Source: Frischella japonica (lineage in GTDB: Bacteria > Pseudomonadota > Gammaproteobacteria > Enterobacterales > Orbaceae). Taken from it: 64,000 nt of DNA. Position numbers and translations under genes: made by a program. The stretch is from NCBI RefSeq assembly GCF_014489845.1, contig NZ_JABURY010000003.1:1-64000 (forward strand). Reading direction: 5' to 3'. Shown in pieces: positions 18,993 through 28,257 of the stretch; the stretch's first letter is position 1; each line of letters begins with the position of its first letter. Under the pieces are notes generated by a model, which had not been told where the DNA came from, searched no databases, and saw only the letters and a program-made list of their open reading frames with translations.

Positions 18993-20360
18993 ATGATTCA
19001 AGAAGTCGTGAAATTTATCGTTGATATTTTAAAAGTACCCGCGGTATTAGTTGGGATTATTGCGATGATCGGACTAATAGCGCAACGTAAATCATTTGCC
19101 GATACAGTTAAAGGAACAGTTAAAACGATTCTCGGTTTTTTGGTGTTAGGAGGTGGTGCTGGTGTCGTCGTTAACTCAATTACACCGCTAGGTGAAATGT
19201 TTGAACATGCTTTTAATTTAAAAGGTTTTGTTCCGAATAATGAAGCGATAGTATCAATGGCTATGAAAGAATATGGTGTGACAACTGCATTGATCATGGC
19301 ATTTGGAATGGTAGCCAATATTGTGGTAGCCCGCTTCACTCGTTTAAAATTCATTTTTCTAACTGGTCATCATACTTTTTATATGGCTTGTATGATTAGT
19401 ATTATTTTGACCGTAGCCGGTTTTACAGATTGGCAGTTAGTCTTTACTGGAGCTTTAGTACTTGGTTTAATAATGGCTTTCTTTCCAGCGCTAGCACAAT
19501 CTCAAATGCGTAAAATTACGGGTAATGATGATGTTGCTTTTGGTCATTTCGGTACATTAGGTTATGTCATAGCTGGCTCGTTAGGACAATTAGTCGGTAA
19601 AGGATCGCGTTCGACAGAAGAGATGAATCTCCCTAAAAACTTGAGTTTTTTACGTGATAGCTCGATTTCGATATCATTAACCATGATGGTCATCTACTTG
19701 ATTTTGGCAATTTGCGCTGGACCTGAATATATAAATACTAAACTCAGTCACGGCGATAACTATTTAGTTTATTCTATTATTCAGGCAATTACTTTTGCTG
19801 CGGGTGTCTTTATCATTCTACAAGGCGTACGTTTAATTCTTGCGGAAATTGTGCCGGCTTTCACTGGATTTTCTGAAAAATTAGTGCCAAATGCTAAACC
19901 TGCTTTGGATTGCCCGGTTGTATTTCCTTATGCGCCAAATGCCGTATTGATTGGTTTTATGTTTAGTTTTCTCGGTGGTTTGGTTGGATTATTTGTCTTA
20001 GGGCAACTAAAATTATCACTTATTTTACCTGGGGTAGTTCCGCATTTCTTTTGTGGTGCAACGGCTGGCGTATTTGGGAATGCGATGGGCGGGCGTCGAG
20101 GGGCAATGCTTGGTGGATTTGTTAATGGTTTATTGGTCACATTTTTACCTGTTTTGCTATTACCCGTATTAGGTTCTATCGGTTTTGGCAATACGACTAC
20201 ATTTTCTGATGTTGATTTCTGCGGTGTTGGTATTATTATCGGTTATATGGCTGAATGGTTCAATAAAGATATCATTATGGGGATTATTGTGGCAATTTTT
20301 GCTTTGCTTGTAATATATAACTATACCGTGAAACCAAAGAAAAGTAATAACGAAGCATAA
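18993..20360 (+). CDS. PTS IIC component, ascorbate family (UlaA-like)
   Basis: IIC is the membrane permease that imports and phosphorylates the sugar. The 455-aa protein has about ten membrane segments and the features of the UlaA/SgaT group: LGGGAGVVVNSITPLG, the loop FLTGHHTFYMAC, and the Gly/Ala-rich HFFCGATAGVFGNAMGGRRGA. UlaA of E. coli is 465 aa. GAGGTG precedes the ATG, 21 bases after IIB. No ula-type catabolic genes (lactonase, decarboxylase, epimerases) follow; a terminator does. Confidence 0.9.
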   Translation: MIQEVVKFIVDILKVPAVLVGIIAMIGLIAQRKSFADTVKGTVKTILGFLVLGGGAGVVVNSITPLGEMFEHAFNLKGFVPNNEAIVSMAMKEYGVTTALIMAFGMVANIVVARFTRLKFIFLTGHHTFYMACMISIILTVAGFTDWQLVFTGALVLGLIMAFFPALAQSQMRKITGNDDVAFGHFGTLGYVIAGSLGQLVGKGSRSTEEMNLPKNLSFLRDSSISISLTMMVIYLILAICAGPEYINTKLSHGDNYLVYSIIQAITFAAGVFIILQGVRLILAEIVPAFTGFSEKLVPNAKPALDCPVVFPYAPNAVLIGFMFSFLGGLVGLFVLGQLKLSLILPGVVPHFFCGATAGVFGNAMGGRRGAMLGGFVNGLLVTFLPVLLLPVLGSIGFGNTTTFSDVDFCGVGIIIGYMAEWFNKDIIMGIIVAIFALLVIYNYTVKPKKSNNEA

Positions 20361-20453
20361 ATTTTAGTTAGTTTAAGAAATGTTATTATTATATAGTAAC
20401 GGCAAGAGAGTATATTTCTTACAGTTTTTAATCATAGATTAATAATTTTATAT

Positions 20454-20478
20454 GGCTCAAGTGAATTGAGCCTTTTTT
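20454..20478 (+). terminator. Intrinsic terminator after the PTS operon
   Basis: Perfect 7-bp stem GGCTCAA / TTGAGCC (20454-20460, 20466-20472), five-base loop GTGAA, followed directly by TTTTTT. It lies 93 bases after the IIC stop and would end the IIA-IIB-IIC transcript. Confidence 0.9.
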
Positions 20479-20705
20479 ATTTGGTGGTAGACATTCTTTT
20501 TTACTTAATAAAAGTGCTTTTAAAATATTCACAGGTAAAAAAGAATTTTCACTATTAAGTAATGTCAGTATTCCTTTTCGATAGAACATATTTAAACGTG
20601 TTTTATGGTTATAAACTCGCTGTAGTTTTGTTATCCCATAATTGCTTATAGCGTAAAATATGAGCAATCAGTCAAGCTGTAGACAAAGTAAATAATTTAA
20701 ACATA

Positions 20706-20719
20706 TCGATAATTATCAA
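20706..20719. promoter_or_regulatory. FNR-like site far upstream of narK
   Basis: TCGAT-AATT-ATCAA matches the FNR consensus TTGAT-N4-ATCAA at nine of ten defined positions. Known narK genes are FNR-activated. The site lies about 330 bases before the best promoter, too far for normal activation, and the DNA is very AT-rich, so chance is a real possibility. Confidence 0.25.
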
Positions 20720-21037
20720 CAATAAAATTAATAGGTTATAAATTAATTAATAAAAGTTTCTTGAAATTTTTTTTGATATTAATTTTTAAAATAGGTTATT
20801 AAAATCATTATCAAATTTGTAGGCAAATAGAGTACTTAACCATCATATGGTTTGTTATTAAATGATTTAAAGTAATGGGTTAATGTTTTCTTTATCCGAC
20901 TAAGTCCTATAAAAAAATGATTTTTCAGCGAAAAAACTAATAAATAAAGTTTGTATCGATTATTAGAAAAAATAAGAAAGTAATTTCTTAATATGCGATT
21001 AAATCCCCAGTTAAAAAATTGTAACCCATTGATATAA

Positions 21038-21065
21038 TTTACATTTATTGCAAATCCTTTATACT
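21038..21065 (+). promoter_or_regulatory. Candidate sigma-70 promoter of narK
   Basis: -35 TTTACA (21038-21043), 16-base spacer, -10 TATACT (21060-21065), about 60 bases before the narK start. A TTGAT half-site at 21029-21033 lies just upstream and could be half of an FNR site overlapping the -35 region, but its second half is poor. Confidence 0.55.
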
Positions 21066-21125
21066 ATTTTTAATTCCAATCAAGGTGTTGGTGATTAATC
21101 TTTTAGCGAAATGGTAGAGGGATAG

Positions 21126-22481
21126 ATGATGAGTTATACTTTGCATACAATACAACAATGGTATCCAGAAGATGATTGGTTTTGGGAAAGAACGGGTAAA
21201 AAAATTGCAAATCGTAATTTAAAAATTTCAATTTGTTGCTTATTACTCAGTTTTTGTGTTTGGATGCTATTTAGTATTATTACTATTCATTTAAACGCAA
21301 TTGGATTCCATTTTTCTAATACGCAATTATTTTTATTAACGGCTATTCCATCTATTTCTGGGGCAATTCTTCGGGTACCTTATTCATTTGTTATTCCAAT
21401 TTTTGGTGGCCGATTTTGGACCGCATTTAGTACCTTTATTTTGATTATTCCTTGTCTATGGCTCGGATATGCGATTAAAAATCCGACTACGTCTTACAGC
21501 GAGTTTGTGTTAATTGCGTTGTTATGTGGTTTGGGTGGTGCTAATTATGCTTCAAGTATGGCAAATATCAGTTTCTTTTACCCTAAAGCACACTTAGGCG
21601 CGGCACTTGGTTTAAATGGTGGATTGGGTAGTTTAGGAGTTAGCGTCATTCAATTAGTCACATCTTTTATTATCTTTTTACCTATGTTTGATGAAAAATG
21701 GATATTATTGGCAAATGGTCAAAAAATTTGGTTGCAGAATGCGGCTTTAATTTGGGTACCGATACTGATTGTTTTATCGGCAATAGCATTATGGAAAATG
21801 AATGACTTACCTGGCATAAAAGCATCGTTTAAATTGCAATCGGTGGTATTGAAAGATAAAATGATGTGGATATTAAGTTTGCCATATTTAGCTACATTTG
21901 GATCTTTTATCGGTTTTTCCGCCGCCTTTGCGATGTTATCTAACACACTCTTTCCCGAAATCAATATAACCTATTTGGCTTTTTGGGGACCTTTGATTGG
22001 AGTGCTGGCGCGACCAATCGGTGGAGTGTTCGCCGATAAATTTAATGGTATTTATATGACTTTAATTAATTATATTTTAATGATTATTTTAGTCATATCT
22101 GTATTTTTATCTCTACCAAATATATTATCAATTGAGGGCTCATTCGTCGGTTTTTATAGCGCTTTTCTATTGATGTTTTTTATAGCTGGATTAGGTAGTG
22201 GCTCAACATTTCAAATGATTGCAACTATATTCCGCCAACATGTCATTGATCGATTAACACTAAAAGGTGTTAATCAAACATTAGCCACGAGAAATGCTAT
22301 GACAGAAACTGCGGCAGCTTTAGGGTTTATATCAGCAATTGGTGCAATTGGTGGTTTTTTTATACCGCAGATATTTAGTTTATCATTGTTATTATTTAAT
22401 TCTGTTTATTATGCTTTAATTGTATTTATTCTTTTTTATATTATTTGTACTATAATTACTAAATTTAGTATTAATAAATAA
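21126..22481 (+). CDS. narK: Nitrate/nitrite porter, NarK family
   Basis: A major-facilitator protein of the NarK/NarU group that exchanges nitrate and nitrite across the inner membrane. It follows E. coli NarK along the whole length: WYPEDDWFWERTGKKIANRN at the N-terminus, R83 in ILRVPYSF and R296 in LARPIGG (substrate arginines), and the two glycine-rich signatures GLNGGLGSLGVS (162-173) and AGLGSGSTFQM. About 12 membrane segments; 451 aa against 463. AGAGGGA precedes tandem ATG codons. No nitrate reductase genes lie in the window. NarU cannot be excluded as name. Confidence 0.92.
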   Translation: MMSYTLHTIQQWYPEDDWFWERTGKKIANRNLKISICCLLLSFCVWMLFSIITIHLNAIGFHFSNTQLFLLTAIPSISGAILRVPYSFVIPIFGGRFWTAFSTFILIIPCLWLGYAIKNPTTSYSEFVLIALLCGLGGANYASSMANISFFYPKAHLGAALGLNGGLGSLGVSVIQLVTSFIIFLPMFDEKWILLANGQKIWLQNAALIWVPILIVLSAIALWKMNDLPGIKASFKLQSVVLKDKMMWILSLPYLATFGSFIGFSAAFAMLSNTLFPEINITYLAFWGPLIGVLARPIGGVFADKFNGIYMTLINYILMIILVISVFLSLPNILSIEGSFVGFYSAFLLMFFIAGLGSGSTFQMIATIFRQHVIDRLTLKGVNQTLATRNAMTETAAALGFISAIGAIGGFFIPQIFSLSLLLFNSVYYALIVFILFYIICTIITKFSINK

Positions 22482-22519
22482 TACTTAAGCTAACTAGATA
22501 AATTTTCTATATGTATATT

Positions 22520-22545
22520 GGGGCACCTAATGGTGCCCCTTTTTT
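22520..22545 (+). terminator. Intrinsic terminator after narK
   Basis: Perfect 8-bp GC-rich stem GGGGCACC / GGTGCCCC (22520-22527, 22532-22539), loop TAAT, followed by six T. It ends narK and insulates the isc operon 113 bases later. Confidence 0.95.
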
Positions 22546-22570
22546 ATACGATTGATTTTAGCTATTGTTA

Positions 22571-22595
22571 ATATCCGACTAAAATACTCAACTAA
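22571..22595 (+). promoter_or_regulatory. IscR type 1 binding site (upstream)
   Basis: The 25 bases starting ATATCCGACTAAAATACTCA agree with the type 1 IscR consensus (ATASYYGACTRWWWYAGTCRRSTAT) at 22 of 25 positions by my alignment. Apo- and holo-IscR behave differently; type 1 sites are read by [2Fe-2S]-IscR to repress isc when clusters are plentiful. It abuts a second site. Confidence 0.8.
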
Positions 22596-22620
22596 ATACT
22601 TGACTAAAAAAAAAGGATAT
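22596..22620 (+). promoter_or_regulatory. IscR type 1 binding site (downstream, overlapping the promoter)
   Basis: The 25 bases starting ATACTTGACTAAAAA have a perfect left half-site but a poly-A centre and a weaker right half (about 19-20 of 25 consensus positions). It starts exactly where the first site ends, giving two boxes in phase at 25-bp spacing. The TTGACT of the site doubles as the -35 element, so bound IscR would block RNA polymerase. Confidence 0.7.
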
Positions 22621-22627
22621 ATACAAT
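22600..22627 (+). promoter_or_regulatory. isc operon promoter
   Basis: -35 TTGACT (22600-22605), 16-base spacer, -10 TACAAT (22622-22627). It sits 31 bases before the iscR ATG and its -35 lies within the downstream IscR site. Confidence 0.75.
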
Positions 22628-22657
22628 ACGCGATTAAAATCAAAAAGGAAATAACTT

Positions 22658-23116
22658 ATGAAATTAACATCAAAAGGTCGCTATGCAGTAACTGCAATGC
22701 TTGATGTTGCACTTCATTCAAAAAAAGGTCCTGTGTCGTTGGCGGATATATCAGTAAGGCAAGCGATTTCGTTGTCTTATCTTGAGCAATTATTCTCGCG
22801 TCTTAGAAAAAATGGCTTAGTCATCAGTGTTAGAGGTCCTGGTGGAGGCTATGTACTTGGTCGTAAAATGAATGAAATTGCCATCAGTTCGATTGTGAAA
22901 GCGGTTGATGAAACTGTCACTGCGACTAAGTGTCATGGCGAGGAAGGTTGTCAGGGTGGTGTTAAATGTTTAACCCATTCATTATGGAATGAGTTAAGTG
23001 AACGAATTGATAGTTTTTTAACGGGTATTACATTGAGTGAGCTCGTCAAAAGTGAAGATGTTAAAACTATCGCCGATAGACAAGATAATGTCATTCGAGT
23101 CAATCACCTTAACTGA
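22658..23116 (+). CDS. iscR: Fe-S cluster regulator IscR
   Basis: IscR is an Rrf2-family winged-helix regulator that senses cluster supply and represses its own operon in the [2Fe-2S] form. The N-terminus [18 protein letters not shown] is typical. The cluster ligands are at the canonical positions C92, C98, C104 and H107 ([16 protein letters not shown]). Length 152 aa against 162; only the variable tail is shorter. AAGGAA precedes the ATG. First gene of the isc operon, behind two IscR boxes. Confidence 0.98.
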   Translation: MKLTSKGRYAVTAMLDVALHSKKGPVSLADISVRQAISLSYLEQLFSRLRKNGLVISVRGPGGGYVLGRKMNEIAISSIVKAVDETVTATKCHGEEGCQGGVKCLTHSLWNELSERIDSFLTGITLSELVKSEDVKTIADRQDNVIRVNHLN

Positions 23117-23145
23117 TTATGAGATATTGATTATTGGAGCGCTAA

Positions 23146-24360
23146 ATGAAACTTCCAATTTATATGGATTATGCTGCAACAACTCCCGTTGATCCTCGGG
23201 TAGCAGAGAAAATGATGCAATATTTAACGCTGGATGGCATATTTGGTAACCCAGCGTCCCGTTCACATCGTTTTGGTTGGCAAGCTGAAGAGGCAGTTGA
23301 TATTGCCCGTAATCAAATTGCTGATTTAATTGGTGCCGATGCTCGTGAGATCGTCTTTACTTCTGGTGCGACTGAAGCAGATAACTTAGCAATTAAAGGT
23401 GCGGCTCACTTTTACAAAGCCAAAGGTAAGCATATTATTACTTGTAAAACTGAACATAAAGCAGTATTAGACACTTGTCGTCAATTAGAACGTGAAGGCT
23501 ATGAAGTTACTTATCTATCACCAGAAACAAATGGTTTAATTGACCTGAAGAAGCTAGAGCAAGCAATACGTGATGATACCATTGTGGTTTCTATTATGCA
23601 TGTAAATAATGAAATCGGTATTATTCAGGATATCGAAAAAATCGGTGAATTATGTCGTAGTCGTGGTATTGTTTTTCATGTCGATGCGACACAAAGTGTT
23701 GGTAAATTACCGATCGATTTAACGAAGTTGAAAGTTGATTTAATGTCCTTTTCTAGTCACAAATTATATGGTCCTAAAGGTATTGGCGGCTTATATGTAA
23801 GACGTAAACCACGTATTCGTATTGAAGCACAGATGCATGGTGGCGGACATGAAAGAGGCATGCGCTCGGGAACTTTACCGGTACATCAAATTGTCGGTAT
23901 GGGTGAAGCCTATCGTATCGCTAAGCAAGAAATGGATAGCGAGATGGCCCGCTTACAGGCATTAAAGCAACGTTTATGGAATGGTTTAAAAGATATTGAT
24001 GAAGTCTATTTGAATGGTTCTATGGAGCATAGTGTCGCAAATATTTTAAATGTAAGTTTCGCTTATGTTGAAGGTGAATCTTTAATGATGGCATTAAAGG
24101 ATTTAGCCGTTTCATCGGGTTCTGCTTGTACTTCTGCAAGTTTAGAGCCATCTTATGTATTACGCGCTCTAGGTTTAAATGATGAATTAGCACATAGTTC
24201 TATTCGTTTTTCGTTAGGTCGATTTAGTACCGAAGAAGAGGTCGATTATGTGATTAAGTTGTTACATGATTCGATTGGTAAATTACGCGATTTATCTCCA
24301 TTATGGGAGATGTTCCAAGACGGTGTTGATTTATCGCAAATCAAATGGTCAGCCCATTAA
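23146..24360 (+). CDS. iscS: Cysteine desulfurase IscS
   Basis: IscS is the housekeeping PLP-dependent desulfurase that feeds sulfur to IscU and to tRNA thiolation. The PLP lysine is K206 ([10 protein letters not shown]) and the mobile catalytic cysteine is C328 ([17 protein letters not shown]), both at E. coli positions; length is the same (404 aa). It lies 29 bases after iscR with TTGGAG before the ATG. Confidence 0.98.
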   Translation: MKLPIYMDYAATTPVDPRVAEKMMQYLTLDGIFGNPASRSHRFGWQAEEAVDIARNQIADLIGADAREIVFTSGATEADNLAIKGAAHFYKAKGKHIITCKTEHKAVLDTCRQLEREGYEVTYLSPETNGLIDLKKLEQAIRDDTIVVSIMHVNNEIGIIQDIEKIGELCRSRGIVFHVDATQSVGKLPIDLTKLKVDLMSFSSHKLYGPKGIGGLYVRRKPRIRIEAQMHGGGHERGMRSGTLPVHQIVGMGEAYRIAKQEMDSEMARLQALKQRLWNGLKDIDEVYLNGSMEHSVANILNVSFAYVEGESLMMALKDLAVSSGSACTSASLEPSYVLRALGLNDELAHSSIRFSLGRFSTEEEVDYVIKLLHDSIGKLRDLSPLWEMFQDGVDLSQIKWSAH

Positions 24361-24383
24361 AAACAGTTAAACGAGGAAAAATT

Positions 24384-24764
24384 ATGGCATATAGTGACAA
24401 AGTTGTCGATCATTACGAAAATCCTCGTAATGTTGGTTCATTTGATAAAAATGATCCAAATGTTGGTAGTGGTATGGTTGGCGCACCAGCATGTGGTGAT
24501 GTGATGCGTTTACAGATTAAGGTTAATGACAATGGTATTATTGAAGATGCAAAGTTTAAAACCTATGGTTGTGGTAGTGCTATTGCATCAAGCTCTTTAG
24601 TGACAGAGTGGATTAAAGGTAAGTCTTTAGATGAGGCGAGTGCGATTAAAAATACTGATATTGCTGAAGAGTTGGCGCTACCACCGGTAAAAATTCACTG
24701 TTCGATCTTGGCAGAAGATGCGATAAAAGCAGCCATTGAAGATTATAAAAGTAAGAAAAAATAA
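24384..24764 (+). CDS. iscU: Fe-S cluster scaffold IscU
   Basis: IscU is the scaffold on which [2Fe-2S] clusters are built before transfer by HscA/HscB. The ligands C37, D39, C63 and C106 are present, and the HscA recognition motif LPPVK is at 99-103. The open frame extends 13 codons upstream, into iscS, but MAYSDKVVDHYENPRNVG is the family start and has ACGAGGAA at 24371-24378, so I place the start at 24384 (126 aa; E. coli 128). A 229-base gap separates it from iscA, much longer than in E. coli. Confidence 0.97.
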   Translation: MAYSDKVVDHYENPRNVGSFDKNDPNVGSGMVGAPACGDVMRLQIKVNDNGIIEDAKFKTYGCGSAIASSSLVTEWIKGKSLDEASAIKNTDIAEELALPPVKIHCSILAEDAIKAAIEDYKSKKK

Positions 24765-24993
24765 TATCATTTTTAATCGTGATATGTTTTTTATTATATG
24801 TCATCCACCTCATCTATTGGCCAAATTATAAAAATGGCATGTAGATACATTGAATAAATTATGATATTCCGACATTACGTTGCACTATTTATGCGAAATA
24901 TATTAGATTTTAGTATAAATCTTTCTACATTTAGTAATGAATTTAGATGGTTATTCGGATAATGGTATGGGATACATAATAAAGGAAAAAGAT

Positions 24994-25317
24994 ATGTCAG
25001 TGACTTTAACTGAAAGTGCAGCTAATCGGATACACTCATTTTTAGCTAACCGTGGCAAAGGTATCGGGTTACGTCTTGGCGTCAAAACATCGGGATGCTC
25101 TGGTATGGCTTATGTTCTTGAGTTTGCTGATGAGATATATGACGATGATACAATTTTTGAAGACAAATCAGTCAAAATTATTGTTGATAAAAAAAGCCTT
25201 GTCTATTTAGATGGTACCGAATTAGATTTTGTTAAAGAAGGCTTGAATGAAGGTTTCAAATTCAGCAATCCAAATGTTAAAAATGAGTGTGGTTGTGGTG
25301 AAAGTTTCAATGTCTAG
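24994..25317 (+). CDS. iscA: Fe-S assembly protein IscA (A-type carrier)
   Basis: IscA is an A-type carrier needed mainly for [4Fe-4S] maturation. The three ligands C35, C99 and C101 ([16 protein letters not shown]) are intact. The frame is open for 19 more codons upstream, but [13 protein letters not shown] matches the family start, has AAGGAA before it, and gives 107 aa, exactly the E. coli length. It begins 229 bases after iscU, in the same direction. Confidence 0.97.
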   Translation: MSVTLTESAANRIHSFLANRGKGIGLRLGVKTSGCSGMAYVLEFADEIYDDDTIFEDKSVKIIVDKKSLVYLDGTELDFVKEGLNEGFKFSNPNVKNECGCGESFNV

Positions 25318-25353
25318 TCAGGCATATTGCTTTTGTAAATAAGAGGGGGGGAA

Positions 25354-25875
25354 ATGGAAAAAAATTATTTTAATTTATTGCAATTACCAGTTGTATTACC
25401 CATTGATGGTTCCCTTTTAAGTTTACACTATCAGCAATTACAGCGGCAGTTTCATCCAGATAACTATGCGACAGCGCCAGATAACGAAAAAGCTGCAATT
25501 TTGCAACAATCAGCTTCCATCAATGCTGCTTATCAAACCCTAAAAGATCCTATTAAAGCTGCCGAATATCGGCTAAGTTTAGAAGGAATAAATATTAATG
25601 AAGAGCAGCAAACTATTCATGATAGTCCATTTTTGATGGAACAATTTATGTTGCGAGAGCAACTGGATGATCTTGAACATGCGCAAAATTGGGATGAGTT
25701 AACATTATTTTATGATGAGATGATTGAGCGTAAAAATCAAATTTATGCACAATTATTAGAGTATATTAATCAATCTCATTGGCTAATGGCAAAACAGCAA
25801 TTATATAAGCTACGTTATTATGCAAAATTGATTGAACAGATCGAGCTGCTTCAAGAAAAACAGTTTAATTTATAA
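25354..25875 (+). CDS. hscB: Fe-S co-chaperone HscB (Hsc20)
   Basis: HscB is the J-domain protein that brings IscU to HscA and stimulates its ATPase. The J-domain is residues 1-75 with the HPD motif at 34-36 (QFHPDNYATAP). The C-terminal three-helix bundle (about 85-173) binds IscU. Length 173 aa against 171. GAGGGGG precedes the ATG by five bases. It lies between iscA and hscA, as usual. Confidence 0.97.
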   Translation: MEKNYFNLLQLPVVLPIDGSLLSLHYQQLQRQFHPDNYATAPDNEKAAILQQSASINAAYQTLKDPIKAAEYRLSLEGININEEQQTIHDSPFLMEQFMLREQLDDLEHAQNWDELTLFYDEMIERKNQIYAQLLEYINQSHWLMAKQQLYKLRYYAKLIEQIELLQEKQFNL

Positions 25876-25914
25876 TATCTTATTATTAATCTATTAGTCT
25901 AAAGAGAATATTTC

Positions 25915-27774
25915 ATGGTTTTATTGCAAATCAGTGAGCCAGGGCAGACGGCACCACCACATCAACGACGTGTCGCGGTAGGTATAGATCTTGGTACAAC
26001 TAATTCACTTGTGGCAACGGTGCGAAGTGGGCAAGCTGAAACGTTACCTGATTTAGAAGGGAACCATTTGCTTCCTTCTGTGGTACATTATGGTATTGAT
26101 CATGATGGGAATAGTTTAATTACGATCGGTTATCGTGCTAAGCAAGGGGCTGTTCTTGATCCACACAATACTGTTAGCTCGATTAAAAGGATGATGGGTC
26201 GTCATATTAGTGATATAGATAATAATCATTTACCTTACTCACTTAGCGCAGGCGAAAATGGCGTACCGATTTTAAATTTGGTTAATCGAACTGTTAATCC
26301 GATTCAAGTTTCAGCTGATATTTTACGTGCATTAGTTACAAGAGCAAATGAATCATTAGGTCAAGCACCAGATGGAGTAGTCATAACTGTTCCAGCGTAT
26401 TTTGATGATGGGCAACGTCAGGCAACCAGAGATGCAGCAAACTTAGCCGGATTACATGTATTGCGTTTATTAAACGAACCTACTGCTGCAGCAATTGCCT
26501 ATGGGTTGGATTCTGGGCAGGAAGGGGTTATAGCTGTTTATGATTTGGGGGGCGGCACATTTGACATTTCGATACTCCGGTTAAGTAAAGGAGTATTTGA
26601 AGTTTTAGCTACAGGCGGTGATTCAGCATTAGGTGGCGATGATTTTGATCAACAATTAGCCTTATGGATTGCCGATAAAGCTAAAGTGAGCAATCGTTAT
26701 GATCCGTATTTACAACGGCAATTACTCGACCTGGCAAATCAGATCAAACAGCAGTTATCTATTTATGAACAAGTAAATATTGATTTTAATGGTTGGCACG
26801 GATACCTTTCCCGCCAAGAATTTAATCATTTAATTGAACCTTTAATTAAAAAAACATTATTTTCATGCCGACGCGCATTGAAAGATGCTAATGTGGATAT
26901 CACTGATGTTGTTGAAGTTGTTATGGTTGGCGGATCCACACGTATTCCCTATGTGCGTGACAGAGTTGGCGAATTCTTCGATCAAACGCCGTTAACCTCA
27001 ATTGATCCTGATCGGGTAGTCGCGATTGGTGCCGCGATTCAAGCCGATATCTTAGTGGGGAATAAACCCGATGCCGACATGTTATTACTTGATGTTATTC
27101 CGCTATCATTAGGAGTTGAAACCATGGGGGAGTTAGTGGAAAAAATCATTCCACGTAATACGACCATTCCATGTGCTTATGCCCAAGAGTTTACAACGTT
27201 TAAAGACGGTCAAACTGCGATGATGATCCATGTTTTACAAGGCGAACGTGAAACGGTTGCCGGTTGTCGCTCGTTAGCGCGTTTTACATTACATGGTATT
27301 CCACCGATGCCCGCTGGAGGAGCCCATATTCGGGTAACATTTCAAGTTGATGCTGATGGTTTATTAAGTGTTACAGCTATCGAAAAATCTACCGGTGTGC
27401 AAGCCGCAATACAAATCAAACCATCTTATGGATTAACGGATAAAGAAATTGCACAGATGATTCAAGACTCGTTAAGTCATGCTGAATTTGATAAACAAGC
27501 ACGGCGCCTTGCTGAACAGAGAGTTGAAGCTGCACGAGTATTAGAAAGTTTACAAACGGCCTTGGCACAAGACGCTGATTTATTATCTCGTTCGGAACTT
27601 GATGTGATTCTAATTGAAAAGCAACGCTTAGCTACATTAGCAGAAGAACAAGATAGTAGTGAAATCGAGAGGCAAATTAAGAAAATGGATCACTTAACCC
27701 AAGAATTTGCTGCCAGAAGAATGGATCGTTCCATTAAACATGCATTGGCCGGTCAGCGAGTTGATGATATTTAA
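25915..27774 (+). CDS. hscA: Fe-S chaperone HscA (Hsp70 type)
   Basis: HscA is the specialised Hsp70 that releases clusters from IscU using ATP. The ATPase domain (about 20-380) has [31 protein letters not shown] and [16 protein letters not shown]. The substrate domain (about 390-619) begins [15 protein letters not shown]. Length 619 aa against 616. It lies 39 bases after hscB and 28 before fdx. Confidence 0.98.
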   Translation: MVLLQISEPGQTAPPHQRRVAVGIDLGTTNSLVATVRSGQAETLPDLEGNHLLPSVVHYGIDHDGNSLITIGYRAKQGAVLDPHNTVSSIKRMMGRHISDIDNNHLPYSLSAGENGVPILNLVNRTVNPIQVSADILRALVTRANESLGQAPDGVVITVPAYFDDGQRQATRDAANLAGLHVLRLLNEPTAAAIAYGLDSGQEGVIAVYDLGGGTFDISILRLSKGVFEVLATGGDSALGGDDFDQQLALWIADKAKVSNRYDPYLQRQLLDLANQIKQQLSIYEQVNIDFNGWHGYLSRQEFNHLIEPLIKKTLFSCRRALKDANVDITDVVEVVMVGGSTRIPYVRDRVGEFFDQTPLTSIDPDRVVAIGAAIQADILVGNKPDADMLLLDVIPLSLGVETMGELVEKIIPRNTTIPCAYAQEFTTFKDGQTAMMIHVLQGERETVAGCRSLARFTLHGIPPMPAGGAHIRVTFQVDADGLLSVTAIEKSTGVQAAIQIKPSYGLTDKEIAQMIQDSLSHAEFDKQARRLAEQRVEAARVLESLQTALAQDADLLSRSELDVILIEKQRLATLAEEQDSSEIERQIKKMDHLTQEFAARRMDRSIKHALAGQRVDDI

Positions 27775-27802
27775 GCCTTGAATTTTAAAAAGAGAGCGAA
27801 TT

Positions 27803-28141
27803 ATGCCAAAGATTACTTTTTTACCGAATGCTGATCTTTGCCCAGAAGGTATCACAGTTGAAGCTGAGAAGGGTGAATCAATTTTAGAAGTAGCATTACG
27901 TAATGATATTGAAATTGATCATGCATGTGAAATGTCATGTGCGTGTTCTACATGTCACTGTATAGTACGAAAAGGTTTTGATTCATTAGAACCTAGCGAT
28001 GAACAAGAAGATGATATGCTTGATAAAGCTTGGGGAGTTGAGCCTCATAGTCGTTTAAGTTGTCAAGCCAGAGTTGACGATGAGGATTTGACGGTTGAAA
28101 TTCCTCGTTATAGCTTGAATCATGCAAAAGAAGATCATTAA
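27803..28141 (+). CDS. fdx: [2Fe-2S] ferredoxin Fdx (isc type)
   Basis: This adrenodoxin-like ferredoxin supplies electrons for cluster assembly on IscU. The ligands C42, C48, C51 and C87 are present (CEMSCACSTC; SCQARV), with the extra non-ligand C46 typical of the isc type. Length 112 aa against 111. It is the last isc gene here: iscX, which follows fdx in E. coli, is absent, and the next gene is on the other strand. Confidence 0.97.
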   Translation: MPKITFLPNADLCPEGITVEAEKGESILEVALRNDIEIDHACEMSCACSTCHCIVRKGFDSLEPSDEQEDDMLDKAWGVEPHSRLSCQARVDDEDLTVEIPRYSLNHAKEDH

Positions 28142-28257
28142 TTAATATCACTATGTTGTTTTAAAACTAAGTTAGCTTTTGAATGGGAATTCCCTGATGA
28201 ACTATTCGTTCATATTGGTCTCTTTATTGATATTTTTTTACGGTATGAAGTATTTCT

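Larger units (their letters stand above)
20361..21125. other. Long intergenic region between PTS operon and narK
   Basis: 765 very AT-rich bases. It contains the terminator of the PTS operon (20454-20478), an FNR-like palindrome at 20706-20719, and a good sigma-70 promoter just before narK (21038-21065). I see no credible gene; a 79-codon minus-strand frame at 20428-20667 runs through the terminator and is probably chance. The middle, about 20720-21030, shows nothing I can name. Confidence 0.6.

Noticed and set aside
20428-20667. 79-codon minus-strand frame downstream of the PTS operon
   Set aside because: It runs through a clear intrinsic terminator, has no recognisable domain and is typical of chance frames in AT-rich DNA.
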